DNA of 64,000 bases from Ridgeia piscesae (Eukaryota; Annelida; Polychaeta; Sabellida; Siboglinidae). The translations under genes were made by a program, and so were the position numbers. Location of the stretch: the NCBI GenBank assembly GCA_025642075.2, contig JAODUO010000475.1, positions 38,501 to 102,500 on the forward strand. The letters are read 5' to 3'. Of this stretch, positions 1 through 12,188 are shown in pieces. Under the pieces are notes generated by a model. It did no database searches. It was not told the origin of the DNA and saw only the letters and a program-made list of their open reading frames with translations. Positions within the stretch are counted from its first letter, which is position 1. Every line of letters begins with the position of its first letter.

Positions 1-888
1 CTTTTAGAAATTATTCATACATCAAGTAATACTGAAGGACTGGTGCTATGAAGCGGTAGGTATTGCCTTTTTGAAATATTCATACATCAAGTAATACTGA
101 AGGACTGGTGCTATGAAGCGGTAGGTATTGCCTTTTAGAAATTATTCATACATCAAGTAATACTGAAGGACTGGTGCTATGAAGCGGTAGGTATTGCCTT
201 TTAGAAATTATTCATACATCAAGTAATACTGAAGGACTGGTGCTATGAAGCGGTAGGTATTGCCTTTTTGAAATTATTCATACATCAAGTAATACTGAAG
301 GACTGGTGCTATGAAGCGGTAGGTATTGCCTTTTAGAAATTATTCATACATCAAGTAATACTGAAGGACTGGTGCTATGAAGCGGTAGGTATTGCCTTTT
401 AGAAATTATTCATACATCAAGTAATACTGAAGGACTGGTGCTATGAAGCGGTAGGTATTGCCTTTTTGAAATTATTCATACATCAAGTAATACTGAAGGA
501 CTGGTGCTATGAAGCGGTAGGTATTGCCTTTTTGAAATGATTCATACATCAAGTAATACTGAAGGACTGGTGCTATGAAGCGGTAGGTATTGCCTTTTAG
601 AAATTATTCATACATCAAGTAATACTGAAGGACTGGTGCTATGAAGCGGTAGGTATTGCCTTTTAGAAATTATTCATACATCAAGTAATACTGAAGGACT
701 GGTGCTATGAAGCGGTAGGTATTGCCTTTTAGAAATTATTCATACATCAAGTAATACTGAAGGACTGGTGCTATGAAGCGGTAGGTATTGCCTTTTAGAA
801 ATTATTCATACATCAAGTAATACTGAAGGACTGGTGCTATGAAGCGGTAGGTATTGCCTTTTAGAAATTATTCATACATCAAGTAATA
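1..888. repeat. 66-bp minisatellite, about 13.5 copies
   Basis: A 66-bp unit repeats head to tail with very few differences. The main variant is TTTTAG versus TTTTTG at the start of the unit; the second copy also lacks two bases. Copies are near identical, so expansion or homogenisation is recent. The array continues beyond the left edge and stops at the AAGTAAT part of the unit. It lies upstream of the first visible TIMM44 exon, so it is probably inside a TIMM44 intron. All + frames contain stops, so it is not coding. Confidence 0.97.
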
Positions 889-1518
889 TACATTGTTTAA
901 AAAACAATCAAGTTTACCTGTGATAGATTGAATTTAACATAGGCAGTGTTTTAGCGATAGCAATAACGAATGTTCTGAAAACTTTGTCCGTGAAACCGTT
1001 GTATTGGTACTTATTCTGTCGCAGTGATCAGAGAGTACTTAGATTAAACTGACGTGGTTTCCTCGTAAAAGTGCAGTGCAGTTAATTTCACCCGTGCATT
1101 TTTTGAAGTATGTGTTGTATAAATGTAAATTTCAAAATAATTGCCAGTTCAGAAGTGCCTATGTATCCTGCTACTCACCACTTCAGCTACCACGTGGGGC
1201 CGGGGCGCAGTTCTAATCTAGACTTGCTATTGTGCTAGAACTACCAGTGTGTTTGTTACAGAAAACTTTCTACTGCGTTGATTCCTTCTAATATCAAACT
1301 GAAGCTAAGCCACACACTGTTTGATGGTTTCAAGAAACATGAGTCAAATCTACCGTGTGTTTTTGTTACGGAAAAAATGACTTGCCTCATTCATGAGATA
1401 TAGAAAAAGAAACAGCAGTTGTGGAAACGAATAGAGGGGTGTGTGAGTGTGAGGTTACGTGAGTATAGAGTGATGCTAACATGTGTTCTTTTCTTCTGAG
1501 TTCTGTTCTTGTCTACAG
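889..1518 (+). other. Intronic sequence upstream of first visible TIMM44 exon
   Basis: About 630 bases without a recognisable gene or repeat. It ends in a pyrimidine-rich stretch and the acceptor TCTACAG at 1512-1518, directly before a TIMM44 coding exon, so it is most simply the 3' part of a TIMM44 intron. Confidence 0.6.
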
Positions 1519-1608
1519 GCCTATAACCTCATTGCTCAACCGATTAAACAAGTTGTTGGTGCTGGCTACAAGATCGACTCAAGGGTACTCGACATCAACA
1601 ATGTTGAT
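1519..1608 (+). CDS. TIMM44: TIMM44 exon encoding AYNLIAQPIKQ...DINNVD
   Basis: Acceptor CTACAG ends at 1518 and donor GTAAGT begins at 1609. The 30 codons correspond to the start of the folded C-terminal domain of Tim44. Phase 0 at both ends. Confidence 0.92.
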
Positions 1609-4600
1609 GTAAGTAGTTGACATAAGTAGAAAAATGTAGGTAATGAGACAGTCAGTGTAGACAGTAACTGATGACGTTTATATCAAAGGGTTCATGTTTT
1701 TTTAAATGTAAAATATAAATGTCCACCATTAATATGTGATAATAAAAACTAATGATCTGTGACACATTTAAAGGGGAAAAGGCAAAAGTTTGGTGTTATG
1801 CACTTAAAACAGTTTATACAAACTAACCATTTGCATCTACAATCACATTTTTCACATTAGTGGTTTACTCAGAAAGTGGTCTTAAAGTGGGAAATCACTG
1901 ACACCATGAACATACCCATCTTGGTCCATACAACTAATCAAAACCCAGCTTCTATCTGCACTTTGGAAAAGTAATACGTCATAAAGTCGTCTGCTGGTTC
2001 AGCTGTCGTAAGAGAGAGCCAGGCGGTTCGCTCTAAAAGTGCCTTACATCGGTTTACAATGAAATCTCGACTGTAATATACCACACTGTTCCTCACACGC
2101 TTGTAGCAACAGTACAGTGAAAGACAGTATCAGTAAGATGTCTTTTTGTTACCCTTTGAATCGACCAGAACTGAAACAGTGGTTCAGTGGATTCGTTGGG
2201 ACAGTCACAGACACAATGCAGATGCCAGACGACCTAACCATGAAATGACCACCACCAGCCGCCAAACTTCTCCTCACCTATCTTACATACATATATATAT
2301 ATATACACTACGTCATTCTGTTGATAAAATGGCATCGATTTTCTAAGGCTATATGTTCAAATTTTTGTCTGGTATACTGACAGTAAAGATATGATTGTTG
2401 TTGGAAATTGTTACTTTTTATCAACTCTATTAGGCCCATGCCACCAAAGTGTTGCCTTTTTTAGCCCTTTAATAATAAATAATAAACAATTGTGCAGCAG
2501 TGAAATTAGTGATCGATTTGGGAATCCAGATTTCTAGAATGTTGTTTATGCAAGACTGACGGTTCTGCTCTCAGTCGGCCAGTGCAATAGTTCACAACAA
2601 GTTGTCTGCTGGTGAGGTTGTGTTTTTAACATTGCAGTAAACCTCGCTCTAAAATCTAAGTATGCCAAAATTCCCACTTCGTAGCTATTTCTTGCAATAA
2701 ACGTATTTACATGCTGCTACCTTGTAGTAATGCATTTCTTTCCTCTCTATTTCCCACCATTTTGAAGGCAGTGTCTCCACTAAGAGGAGACACTGCTTGG
2801 GTTCAAATTCTGTGTTAAATCTTGGGCAAGTTTTATTCACTCTACGTTGCTGCAGTTCACTCAGCTGTATGAAAAAGTAACTGGCTATAGACAGTGGTGG
2901 ATATTTGTGTACAAATAGTCTTTGCGCATTAATTAATTGCAGCATGGCTGGATTCTTCAAAGAGAAGTTAAGATAGTGTCCAATTGAACAGGTCTGCCAA
3001 TGAGTAAAGTGTAAAGTGCCTTGAGCAATCCCAAGGACTGGATACTGCGCTATGTTAAAATTGACCTTGACCTTGCCGTGTGGTTTCCCTGTGTAGATTG
3101 TGGCAGGCAAGATCATGGAGCAGGGCCCGGTGTTGGTGATGAGCTTCAACGCGCAGCAGGTGATAGTTGTGAGGGACTCGAAGGGGAACGTCGTTGAGGG
3201 TGACCCGGTGAGTACCCCCCCCACACCCCTCACTGGGTGGAGGAGTGTGCAGAATTCTGGCGTCTGTGTTAAGCGATGGTGATTTTCAAATAATTTCAAA
3301 AACTATGGAAATTTGTGTATATGTCTATCTCATATTTATAGATGGTAGAGTTATCTTTACGATGAAACTCCACATACAGCCTTTTGAAATAATTGATCAG
3401 CAATTTCGCCACCCTCCCGGACGAATTTTGAAGAATTTTATATCTAAGAAACAATCCCAGTGGGCCCACAAGAGCTCAATACATGTCAAACTAATGGAAA
3501 TGTGGTTCCATAAACAAATATACATAATTATGTACAGAGAAACACTGTTTTATAATATGTGACACAGCACTCCAAAACCAGGCACTTTTCGCAAGGTGCC
3601 ATTCTGCTCTAGAGCCTAATTAGTCAGCATACACCCAAATGTCAAAAGTGGGTTACTTGCAGAACCAGTCAGCTAAATCATTCATCTTTCCATATTTCCA
3701 GAATATACACGCTGAAATGATATCTAATGCAGCATTTCTTGCAAGCCTCTAATTAATTTCATGGCTAATTCATCTAAAACAAGAGCATTTTAGCGCATTT
3801 TTGAACGACCGACTTCGCTTGTTTACAAGTAGGAAGTCCCCTCCTGTTATACATGTCTGGAAAGCCTGTGACGTCAGCGACACGACTGTCTGGGAAACTC
3901 TTACTCTAAACCAGTGAAACTGCTCTCAGTTAACATAATTTATCCATAAACAAACCGCCTTTGTTGCTAAGGAGGTCACGAAAATGGCCGCTGACTGTGT
4001 AGGTGCACGTGCGCAGTCAGCTCATGACCCCAGTTTAACCCGACTGCACTCACAAACTGTTATATTTTCGCTCATAAGTTCCGTTCGTTATTTCCTTTGT
4101 AATGTCTTCGAAAGAAGCATATTTGTCTATCGATTGGTATCATGTGTGTGGGAATAACATTGAAGACAACAACATAACTGCCGTAATCGCCGATTACTGT
4201 TAAGTCAAGTTTGGATGATTCCGAAGCGAGTTCTGATGACAGACAAGTTATGTTTGTTGACGTCTGTCGCTGTCACTGTCGGTGTCGGCTACTCGCCTTC
4301 TGTGACTGTGAGCGTCTGTTAGGTTAATACGTCCAAATCAATAAAGGCACCCAATACTTGGAGAATACGCCTAATGCACTTATTGATACGTCATTACGAT
4401 GTTAGGATGTAACAGTAATAAAGAAGGCCAGAATAAACAAATGATCGTTGTCTATGACTATGTCTTGAGACTTGACTATGAGTATGACTATCTAGACTCT
4501 GACAATATCTATGCCAATTCGAATACAGTAGTCGAGATAGCCTGATAGGGCCACACTAATCCCTTGGGGGATTACGTTTGAGTGTCAGTTTGTTAGAACA

Positions 4601-6692
4601 TAAAATAAATATACTTACAACATAGTATAAAATATAGTATAAAATAAATCAAATATGCCAGATGCACACACATTATATGTAGCAATTTAAATTATAATTG
4701 ATACTTTATATTTGATTTTTTATGATACTATTAGTTATTTATTTTAAATACTTTTGAATTAAAACAAATCAGTTGATTACAATTAGTATATAAATACATT
4801 AAATAAAAAAGAAATAATTGGTGCTGGGAATAGAATAGTTACTTGTTCATTATTATAATTGAAAAGGGAACAAAAGAAAACCCATGCTAATTCCAGGGCT
4901 CCATTATTTTCTATTGTGAAATGGTTAGTTCATATAACTGTCAAGAGGTAAACAATGGTCGTGGGGCACGGTGGTGGCCATGACGAGCCCACAAAGGCAG
5001 GGGCTGAGGGTGTGCCATTAATTAATAGGCTTTAGAGAGCTCAGGTGTACAAGGCAGTGTGTCGTGTAGATTTGTAATGTTAAATTGTTGGCATTTTAAA
5101 GATAATGCAAGAAGATATTTTGAATGTGGCACTTATGTTTCCAATGAGCCATGCTTGCGATGGCATATAGACATTTATGTAATAACCAAGACAAGTCCAA
5201 TGTAGTTGAGAATTGAAATGGCCAATTGAATGACATTTATTAATTAAATTGGTAGGAATAACATGTAACTCTAAAACCATACAAAACATAGGACACTGAG
5301 CCCCTGTCCATTGTCACCTACTGGTTTCTCCGAGGCCAAACCTCACAATAACGTTCAACATATAAAACTAATACATGCAAGAGTCAAACATTCGCACCAA
5401 ATACACATTTTTTACTTTAAAAAGGTGGGACCAATTCGCCTAACCTATATACTTCAAATGGAATATCTTCACCCACGAGTAAGATACAGTGTTCATCTTG
5501 GTGTCATTTTAAAGCTATGAATCTCCTCTATTTAAATCAGTAATAAAACAGAAATGTCAACTCAAAAGGCCTTGTTTTGGCATGCCTCGTCACATAAATA
5601 TAAAACACAAGACACTGATACACCATATCTAGAAATGTATCAGCTGAATTATCAGTTACAGAACTTCTCAGTCATAACACTGGCTGAGTTGCTACGGCTG
5701 TATTAGAAAGAAAAGTCACGTTTAGTAGCATTCTGTAGTAACACTGATGTCTTCAGATTGCCCACCAGATGGCAGTAGTGTTGTTATTCATCACACGTGT
5801 GTGATCATTACACACTTATATTTACACATGCCTGGGCACAACAAACTTCTGCCCATTGTCTCCCGTTTGCATGTGTCAGATTTCTATCTCTGGTGACCAT
5901 TTGAAAATATCAAGACTTAATAAAACACTACTTTGTCTGACCTGTTGGCATGACAACGTGTGAGCTTTCATTCACCAAAAGCATTTATTTTGTATTGTCA
6001 TACTAGCAGTTGTTTCTATTATTATTATAAATAGACAATTTGGAATCAACTCCCTATTACGATTACATTTTCTGGAACTATAGACAGTTTCGTAAAAAAC
6101 TGAAAACATATTTGTTCGAAATTGCTTTTCCACCATACATTTTCAGCAGTTCCATGCTCCATTGACAACTTTTGACTGTCCCCTTTTTAAGGATATAGGC
6201 GCTATAAAAATTTACAATTATTATTTGTTTAAAAGAGCGTTTTCACTTTAAAAGAAAAAAATATATCCGAATATTTTTAATATCTACTATTTATCAACTA
6301 TTTATTTATTTTTAAATTGTAATATAATTAACTATTATTTATCAGTATTAGTATTTTAGTATTATTAAGACTAATATTATTTATATTGAAAAGAAAAAAA
6401 TTTGTAATCTATTTATTTTACAACGACGTCTCTACTTTTTATTTTGGTATATTCAAGTAAAGTGTAATGCGCCTCTGAATGGTTTTATTGCTAGAGATGG
6501 CATAATACTGTTTTTTTATATTATTAATATTATTATTATACTGTATTATTATTATATTTCTTTCTGTCACAGGACAAAATCATGAAAATCTTCCACGTGT
6601 GGGCATTCTGTCGTGACCAGTCAGTTCTCGACCCGAAAGCAGCCTGGCGTATTATCGACATATCGTCCAGTCCAGCAGAGCAGTGGGTGTGA
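1519..6692 (+). CDS. TIMM44: TIMM44, mitochondrial import inner membrane translocase subunit Tim44, C-terminal three exons (partial)
   Basis: Tim44 sits on the matrix face of the TIM23 channel and docks mtHsp70 to drive import of presequence proteins. Three in-phase exons are visible: 1519-1608 (30 codons), 3097-3207 (37 codons) and 6573-6692 (39 codons plus TGA), all phase 0, with AG acceptors and GT donors. Together they encode the last 106 residues, about the final quarter of a protein usually near 450 aa. Landmarks are SRVLDINNVD, KIMEQGPVLVMSF, NVVEGDP and HVWAFCRDQ, followed by AAWRIIDISSS; these match the conserved Tim44 C-terminal domain, which binds cardiolipin-rich membrane. The mitochondrial presequence and J-protein/Hsp70-contact region must lie left of the window. 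No frameshift or internal stop is seen. It converges tail to tail with FoxQ2. Confidence 0.94.
2075..2480 (+). repeat. Dispersed repeat family, copy 1 (internally rearranged)
   Basis: Closely matches 25625-26085 in its left part (CCACACTGTTCCTC through TCGACCAGAACTGAAACAG) and right part (TTGATAAAATGGC, ATATGATTGTTGTTGGAAAT, CTATTAGGCCCA). The middle, 2237-2290, is the reverse complement of the corresponding piece of copies 2 and 3, and about 50 bases present in those copies are missing. No transposase or reverse transcriptase is encoded, so it is a non-autonomous element of unknown class inside TIMM44 intron sequence. Confidence 0.8.
3097..3207 (+). CDS. TIMM44: TIMM44 exon encoding IVAGKIMEQGP...VEGDP
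   Basis: Acceptor GTGTAG ends at 3096 and donor GTGAGT begins at 3208. The 37 codons hold the central beta-rich part of the Tim44 C-terminal domain (GPVLVMSF, VIVVRDSKGNVVEGDP). Confidence 0.94.
5762..5776 (+). promoter_or_regulatory. CTCF-type core motif
   Basis: CCACCAGATGGCAGT fits all 15 positions of the degenerate core CCASYAGRKGGCRSY. CTCF is an insulator and looping factor known across bilaterians. Binding is inferred from sequence only. Confidence 0.4.
6035..6215 (+). mobile_element. LINE 3'-terminal fragment (dead)
   Basis: Translation gives TIWNQLPITITFSG..IDSF, then after one frameshift RKKLKTYLFEIAF. This pattern (WN.LP, about 15-20 residues, then a short basic K-rich helix) is the extreme C terminus of jockey/CR1/L2-type non-LTR reverse transcriptases. 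It is a 5'-truncated insertion in the TIMM44 intron with no function left. Confidence 0.6.
6573..6692 (+). CDS. TIMM44: TIMM44 terminal coding exon
   Basis: Acceptor CTGTCACAG ends at 6572. The exon encodes DKIMKIFHVWAFCRDQ and the C-terminal AAWRIIDISSSPAEQWV, then TGA at 6690-6692. The family ends at about this point, so the gene is complete at its 3' end. Confidence 0.94.
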   Translation, partial: DKIMKIFHVWAFCRDQSVLDPKAAWRIIDISSSPAEQWV

Positions 6693-7493
6693 CGACAGCG
6701 ACAAACGTCATGAACTATTTGCTGACATGTGGTGCGTTTTCACAACTCGATTGCAGCTGAACTGCTGACCAGCTGAGGTGATAATCATTGGTATTTGCTG
6801 ACCGAGGCTTGCCGTGGCGGTGGTTACTAGACGGGTGTGGTCATTGGTGTGACGATAGCGTCTGTCATCTGTCGACAGACGTCCGTGGCTGACACCAAAC
6901 TTGTCATCTTTTATGACATCCAACATTTTGGCAGGAACAGCTTAGTATAAACATTTCAAGTCCACAAATTTTATGCTTTATCTGGAAGTTTATATTTTGT
7001 GGTAACTGGCTTCCTGTGGTGGTTTATACATTTCGAATAAGGAATTTTTCATTAGCGGATCCAGTGAATGTTTTATCTGTCCATCACCACATGTCGAGAT
7101 TTTAAAAATGGACACATAAACTAGACTTTGTACACATTCGTTTGCTGCTGGTCTTGTGCATGTCTGTTTCTGTTGAACAGCGAGCAGGGTTATCTCCTGC
7201 ATGTGCCTCTTAGGCAGATATGCAGAAGGGTACATAACGACTCTTACCTCAGTGTAGGGTCTGTCATGTCGTCTCATTCATATGTCCTACTCATCTTGTG
7301 TGCATCGTCTTTTGTAAATACTTATCAGGTTTTTCTAAACTGTCTGGCTGCCATAGAGTGCATGAGTGTGTGAAAGAACTTAGTGAAAACAATTTTATGA
7401 TGTTTACCAATTGTGAAGTCGCCAGGAATATAGCTAGCTGTCTTTAGGACTTGGTTCCAAAGCTATGGACAGAGCTTCTGGATTCTCAAGTGA

Positions 7494-7499
7494 AATAAA
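7494..7499 (+). terminator. Candidate poly(A) signal for TIMM44
   Basis: First AATAAA downstream of the TIMM44 stop, giving a 3' UTR of about 0.8 kb. A second candidate is at 8321-8326. Which one is used cannot be told from sequence. Confidence 0.3.
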
Positions 7500-10400
7500 C
7501 TGTACTGAACTTTGTAATTTAAAGAAAAGCAGTAGACAGACCCCCCCCCGCTGGCATTCAGCACAGACATAGCAAATTGTGTTTCTTCACTGGCCTGTCT
7601 ACAAACCCTTGTGGGTTTAATCATTTACCAATGCCAGTCTTCTTTTGAATATTCAGTATCGTTCACACAGTGTGTATGTATATGGTGAGAAATCGTTAAA
7701 CTGCTTGAATATGTGGTACGCCAGTGTCGTCTACATTCGTAACTGGTGCAATATTTATTACGAAAACGTTTTCATTAAAGATCCGTGAATAATGCGAAAT
7801 AATGCTGAACTGTTGTAAGGTTGGACTGTTGTAAAGACTGGACTCTTGTTGTAAAGATTGGACTCTTGTTGTAAAGACTGGACTCTTGTTGTAATGTATG
7901 CGCTAACATATGCTAGCTTCTTCCTATGTTTGTTCCCTTCCTGGGTTGGTTGGTTACCAATTGGGAGTCTATTTAAAAGAAACATCAACAGTTATTTACT
8001 TACACATTTGTCATCTTCAAGTTTTAGTGGTTCTTCATTCTCCATATGGTGTCACAGTGGGTACGAGTTTATTCATCAAAATACCGTAATTATTCAAGTG
8101 AAAACCAGAAAATTTATTTCTAAATTGTTGTTTTTAATGAGCATTTTTCTTCATCACCAATGCTTATAACAAGAGTACGATGTATCTTCCTACAGCAACT
8201 GAATTGTTGACCCAGAAACGCCTAGTTGACCCAGAAATGACTAGTTGACCTAATGATGGTGAGCTGTTGCCGTGTTTCCAGACTGCTGTGAGATGTGATG
8301 ATGTAGGAAATTAATTTGTAAATAAATGTCAAAACACATACAGAAATTGTTCATTAATTTGTTTTGTATTTCCTCCAGTAAGTTATGTGCATTCGTGGAT
8401 TGTGGGTATGTTTAGCATTACTGTGGCATTACAAGCTAATATTACAGTCTGTGGCAATACCATGGACTGTACAGCCACTTGAAGGGAGGGTGCCAGCTTC
8501 TCTGCACATAGTTGGCAAAGCCTTAATTTATAAGGGGAAATCTGCTTTCTAGAACGTGAAAGTTAACATCAAAGTGTATTGCGGTTAACTCTGCTCACAT
8601 GGCATTATTGCCGATCAATTTTGTTTTGAAACTGAATGTTTTGTTTACCATTTGACCGTATTGCAGGCGAACTCTTTCAAATTGCGAACATTGTTCCGTG
8701 GTTAATAAAGTAAATAAACACAAATTGGCAGCAGTAAACTTTCAACATGCATGTTGTAGTCACAAGAACATAATATTAAAAAATAAAAAACTAGCAGCTG
8801 ACTCCCTCGTTTTAAGACTGTTATTCAAACCGCAACTTGGAAACTCAAATTAATGGGCTCGCATGAAAACCGCTGTTTGTGAACGTCTTGTTTGGAAATG
8901 ACTCTCCACCAGTTGCGGGACCAGAATTGTTTGCTTATTTTTAAGATGGACCATGCAGGGTGTCGACCTCAATGGCCAACTGTCGGAAGCGATCGCTATT
9001 AACACACTTGGCAGACGTGTTCGTTTGAAAACACCATCGCCATATGTCTGAACCATAACGAGACTGGACATTAATTATATGACAGCAATGTCATACTTTA
9101 AAGTGACATGTAAAATAATGCTATTTTTCAATTACATTGATATCAACATTTGAACACCAAATGACAAAAGTTATAGTATGAAGTTATTTTCATAATTACT
9201 CCGACACAGAATATGATTTGTCCAATAATCTGGTTATTTGGTTTAACATAGTTATGCACAGTACTCTGTAAACACCTATGATCAACAGTTAGGTACATGA
9301 AATGATTATAAATCTCTGTACTGTATTCTATTACCCCCATTGAACTACATAAAAAGTAATAATATTTAACTTTTTATGGCTATAACAAAACGTTGTGGCT
9401 GAGACATTATTGTTATGGCTACATGTATTCCTATATAATGTGATGAGTATTTAATTTACATATTTGCGTAATACTACTGTGTGTGTTGTGAGTTGTATGT
9501 GAAGTGTGTGCACGCACGCACACTATCTGATATTGTGTTTGTGTGCGTACGTGCGTATGCGCATACACGAGCATGGTAATGTGCATCTCTAAGTTTAAAC
9601 TATATAATACTATATAATTGTTGTACAAAGTTGCATGAGGAAAGCTGAGAGGCGAGAGGAATGGAGGGAGCTGGTTGCCAGGTCATCTGTGGCGCCCCAA
9701 CGGTCCACCAGACTACGCCATACGGGATAGGTGAAGTTAAAGTTACACAATCTAAACAGTAGTAAATGTAGTCTTAGCCATAACGCAAATTGTCTTAGCC
9801 ATGATGTACTGTTTGTTATGGCTCAGACAATTTTCTTACAAATTGTCCTCTGGAATGCATAACCTGTTTGAAGACGTGTCTGTTCCAATGACATACCATG
9901 TTGATGTGTAAGTGATTCCATATACCTTGTCACGCTATTAAATAGTTACATGACATTTAAGATATTATGGCTGAGATAGGTAGAAAACACAAGCGGCGAA
10001 TTTTAGTCACATAAACCATCTTTTGAGATGAGATATCACAGTTTGCTAGCAAAGGTGATTTTTACAAAATAGAGTAAAACAAGTTACTGCTGCAACATTT
10101 ATTGCTTGTACCAATTTCAACGGTTTCAAGCATTTGGCACTATTCTTGATATGTTATTGCTAAGACATGCAATATCCAGGGGACAAACTTTGAAACTCAA
10201 TATGTTTTTAATATTAAAATTTTCTTAAATATGTTGGGTAAAATATTATTGCTAAATAAATGAAATTAGTCTGCATTAACATAAAAGGTAAACTGTTAAA
10301 ATACAAATATATTAGAAGGGACTCGTCATGGTGAAGACATTCCAGCATATCAAGGTGGAAAACCCATGTCATTTATGGCATATATTGAGGGGGAACAACA

Positions 10401-10771
10401 CAAACATACAACAGCTTTATTTTCATTGTGTAAAATGGACTAGGGGACTGTTACTGTAGAACGGCTCTTGGTTACTCAAATCTCCAATTGCACTCCCGTT
10501 GAGGCTCGTCAAAAATCCTGGTGGTCGAACTAGCTTACCCGGAACTTCACCACAACAGGGGAAGACGGGAGGGAGAGAGAGTGTGTGTGCTGTTGAAAAT
10601 TAGGCACAGCGACATTCATAATTTCCGAAGCACAATTCAGATCGGCTGAGAACATTATCGTCGCCGCTGTTTTACTGTGGAGGGGGCACAACCAAATGTC
10701 TGCTCTAGTAATTAAACTTCTTCGACCCCTTTGCTTCCCATTTCCCCATGTTTTCATACGCCTGCGCGCGC

Positions 10772-10772
<1 letters not shown>

Positions 10773-10833
<61 letters not shown>

Positions 10834-10842
10834 GTGCGTGTG
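10773..10842. repeat. (GT)n microsatellite
   Basis: About 70 bases of alternating GT preceded by a short GC-alternating run, both capable of Z-DNA. Reading frames through it (poly-Cys/Val or His/Thr) are not genes. Confidence 0.95.
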
Positions 10843-11278
10843 TACACTTGACACTTTCGCAGCCGTCTCAGCGTTACTTCGCATTTACTGGGAGAGCAGA
10901 ACTATAATGTCTGCCCCCCTCACCGAAATTCCAGAGTGCATCTGCCTCCTTGTCTCCCCAGTTACCACATCTATATGCTGACCTTTGTCTTCTGTCTTAC
11001 CCAGATTTTTTTCTGTCCCGGTGTGTGACATATTGTGGACGTTTTCATATATACGTATATATAGAAAAAAATTAATAGTAAAATGTTACAGTTAACCACT
11101 AAACATAAATCAAAATGATGACAAGAAATTATATGCGCGTTTGCGAATTAACGCACAACGTAATCGTGCGTTTAATACACATAGACATAAAATGGTACAG
11201 ATATGTACATACATTCAAGCGGGTTAATATCGCAGGCATTTCGACAGAGGCGCCAACACTGTTAGATATTACGTGATA

Positions 11279-11293
11279 CCGTCAGGGGGCGCC
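11279..11293 (+). promoter_or_regulatory. CTCF-like motif
   Basis: CCGTCAGGGGGCGCC matches 13 of 15 positions of the CTCF core, including the full AGGGGGCGC centre. It lies about 250 bases beyond the FoxQ2 stop codon. Confidence 0.35.
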
Positions 11294-11545
11294 ACTGGGT
11301 ACACAAACCGACGTGCGGAGGTAGGGAGTGAGTCGAAGGATGGGTGGATTGAGAAAGGGAGGGAGGGGGCGAGGGAGCGAGGGAGGGAGGGATTTACATA
11401 TTAGTTTTTAAATTGCTACACTTTTTCCAGAAAAAATATAACTTTGTACAGTACGTTATGTTGTTCATTGGAATATCAGATGTTACAGCCACATCTTTGC
11501 AGCAATAATAAGTTCAATAAAACCAACCAGCAACGACAGGTGTCG

Positions 11546-12188
11546 CTATAGCGGCCAGCTGTTCGCCATTGAGTACGGACTGTAACGGACGCATCCGTTC
11601 ATTGAACCCGAAAAGTACGTCGGCGTCGTAGGCGACGTGGACATTGCCGGATATGACGTCATCAAAGGCATAGATGATTGCAAGAGGGTGTTTGATATTG
11701 TCACGCCTGCTGGTGACACGGGTGATGGAGACAGTGTCACCGAAGGCGAAGTATTAACTCCTGGCGACTGAGGAGATGGCAGCGTCATTTTGAATTGGTC
11801 GGTGTAAGGCGATGGCGGCGACATGTTGGACGCGTTGTGCATGCTGGGAACGGTCGCACTCATCGGATTTCCGGCGGCGTTGAAATCGTGCATCTGCGCA
11901 GCTGCGACCAAGTAGGGCGACGAGTACGGGTGGTAGCCAATGGCGGCCGGATGTGGCGTCATCGGCACGTATCCCATGTTGCAGCGGTAGGCGAGTGGCA
12001 GTGCGCTGATGTTCATGCTGATGTCATTTCCGTTGGCGCGTGCGCGTCGACGCGCCTGTCGCCTCCGGTAGTCGCCCTTCGAGAAGTCGTCGACGCAGGC
12101 GGGATGGACGGCCCAGTAGTTGCCCTTGCCATTCTCGGCCCGACCCACCTTCACAAAGCACTCGTTCAGACTCAGGTTGTGTCGAATG
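11546..12188 (-). CDS. FoxQ2: FoxQ2 coding exon 2
   Basis: Acceptor TTTGTCACCAG precedes 12188. Encodes the recognition helix and wings of the forkhead domain and the whole C-terminal region, ending MANSWPL and a stop at 11546-11548. Confidence 0.92.

Larger units (their letters stand above)
3208..6572 (+). other. TIMM44 last intron
   Basis: A 3.4 kb intron between two firmly placed exons. It contains a moderately CpG-rich block near 3,830-4,330 with a small ORF at 4102-4203 (33 codons, no recognised family), AT-rich sequence from about 4,560, a perfect CTCF-type core motif at 5762-5776 and a truncated LINE tail at 6035-6215. Nothing else is recognised. Confidence 0.8.
6693..11545. other. 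Convergent intergenic region TIMM44 - FoxQ2
   Basis: About 4.9 kb holding the 3' untranslated ends of both genes. AATAAA hexamers suited to TIMM44 occur at 7494-7499 and 8321-8326. On the - strand an ATTAAA variant (plus-strand TTTAAT) at 11171-11176 would suit FoxQ2. A short GT tract occupies 10773-10842 and a GGGA-rich stretch about 11340-11390. A CTCF-like motif is at 11279-11293. No other gene is recognised; the short ORFs resemble no family I know. Confidence 0.6.

Noticed and set aside
2685..3299. 204-codon - strand ORF
   Set aside because: Antisense to TIMM44 exon 2 and intron; no family resemblance.
8850..9071. 73-codon - strand ORF
   Set aside because: Short, no recognisable motif, not supported by neighbours.
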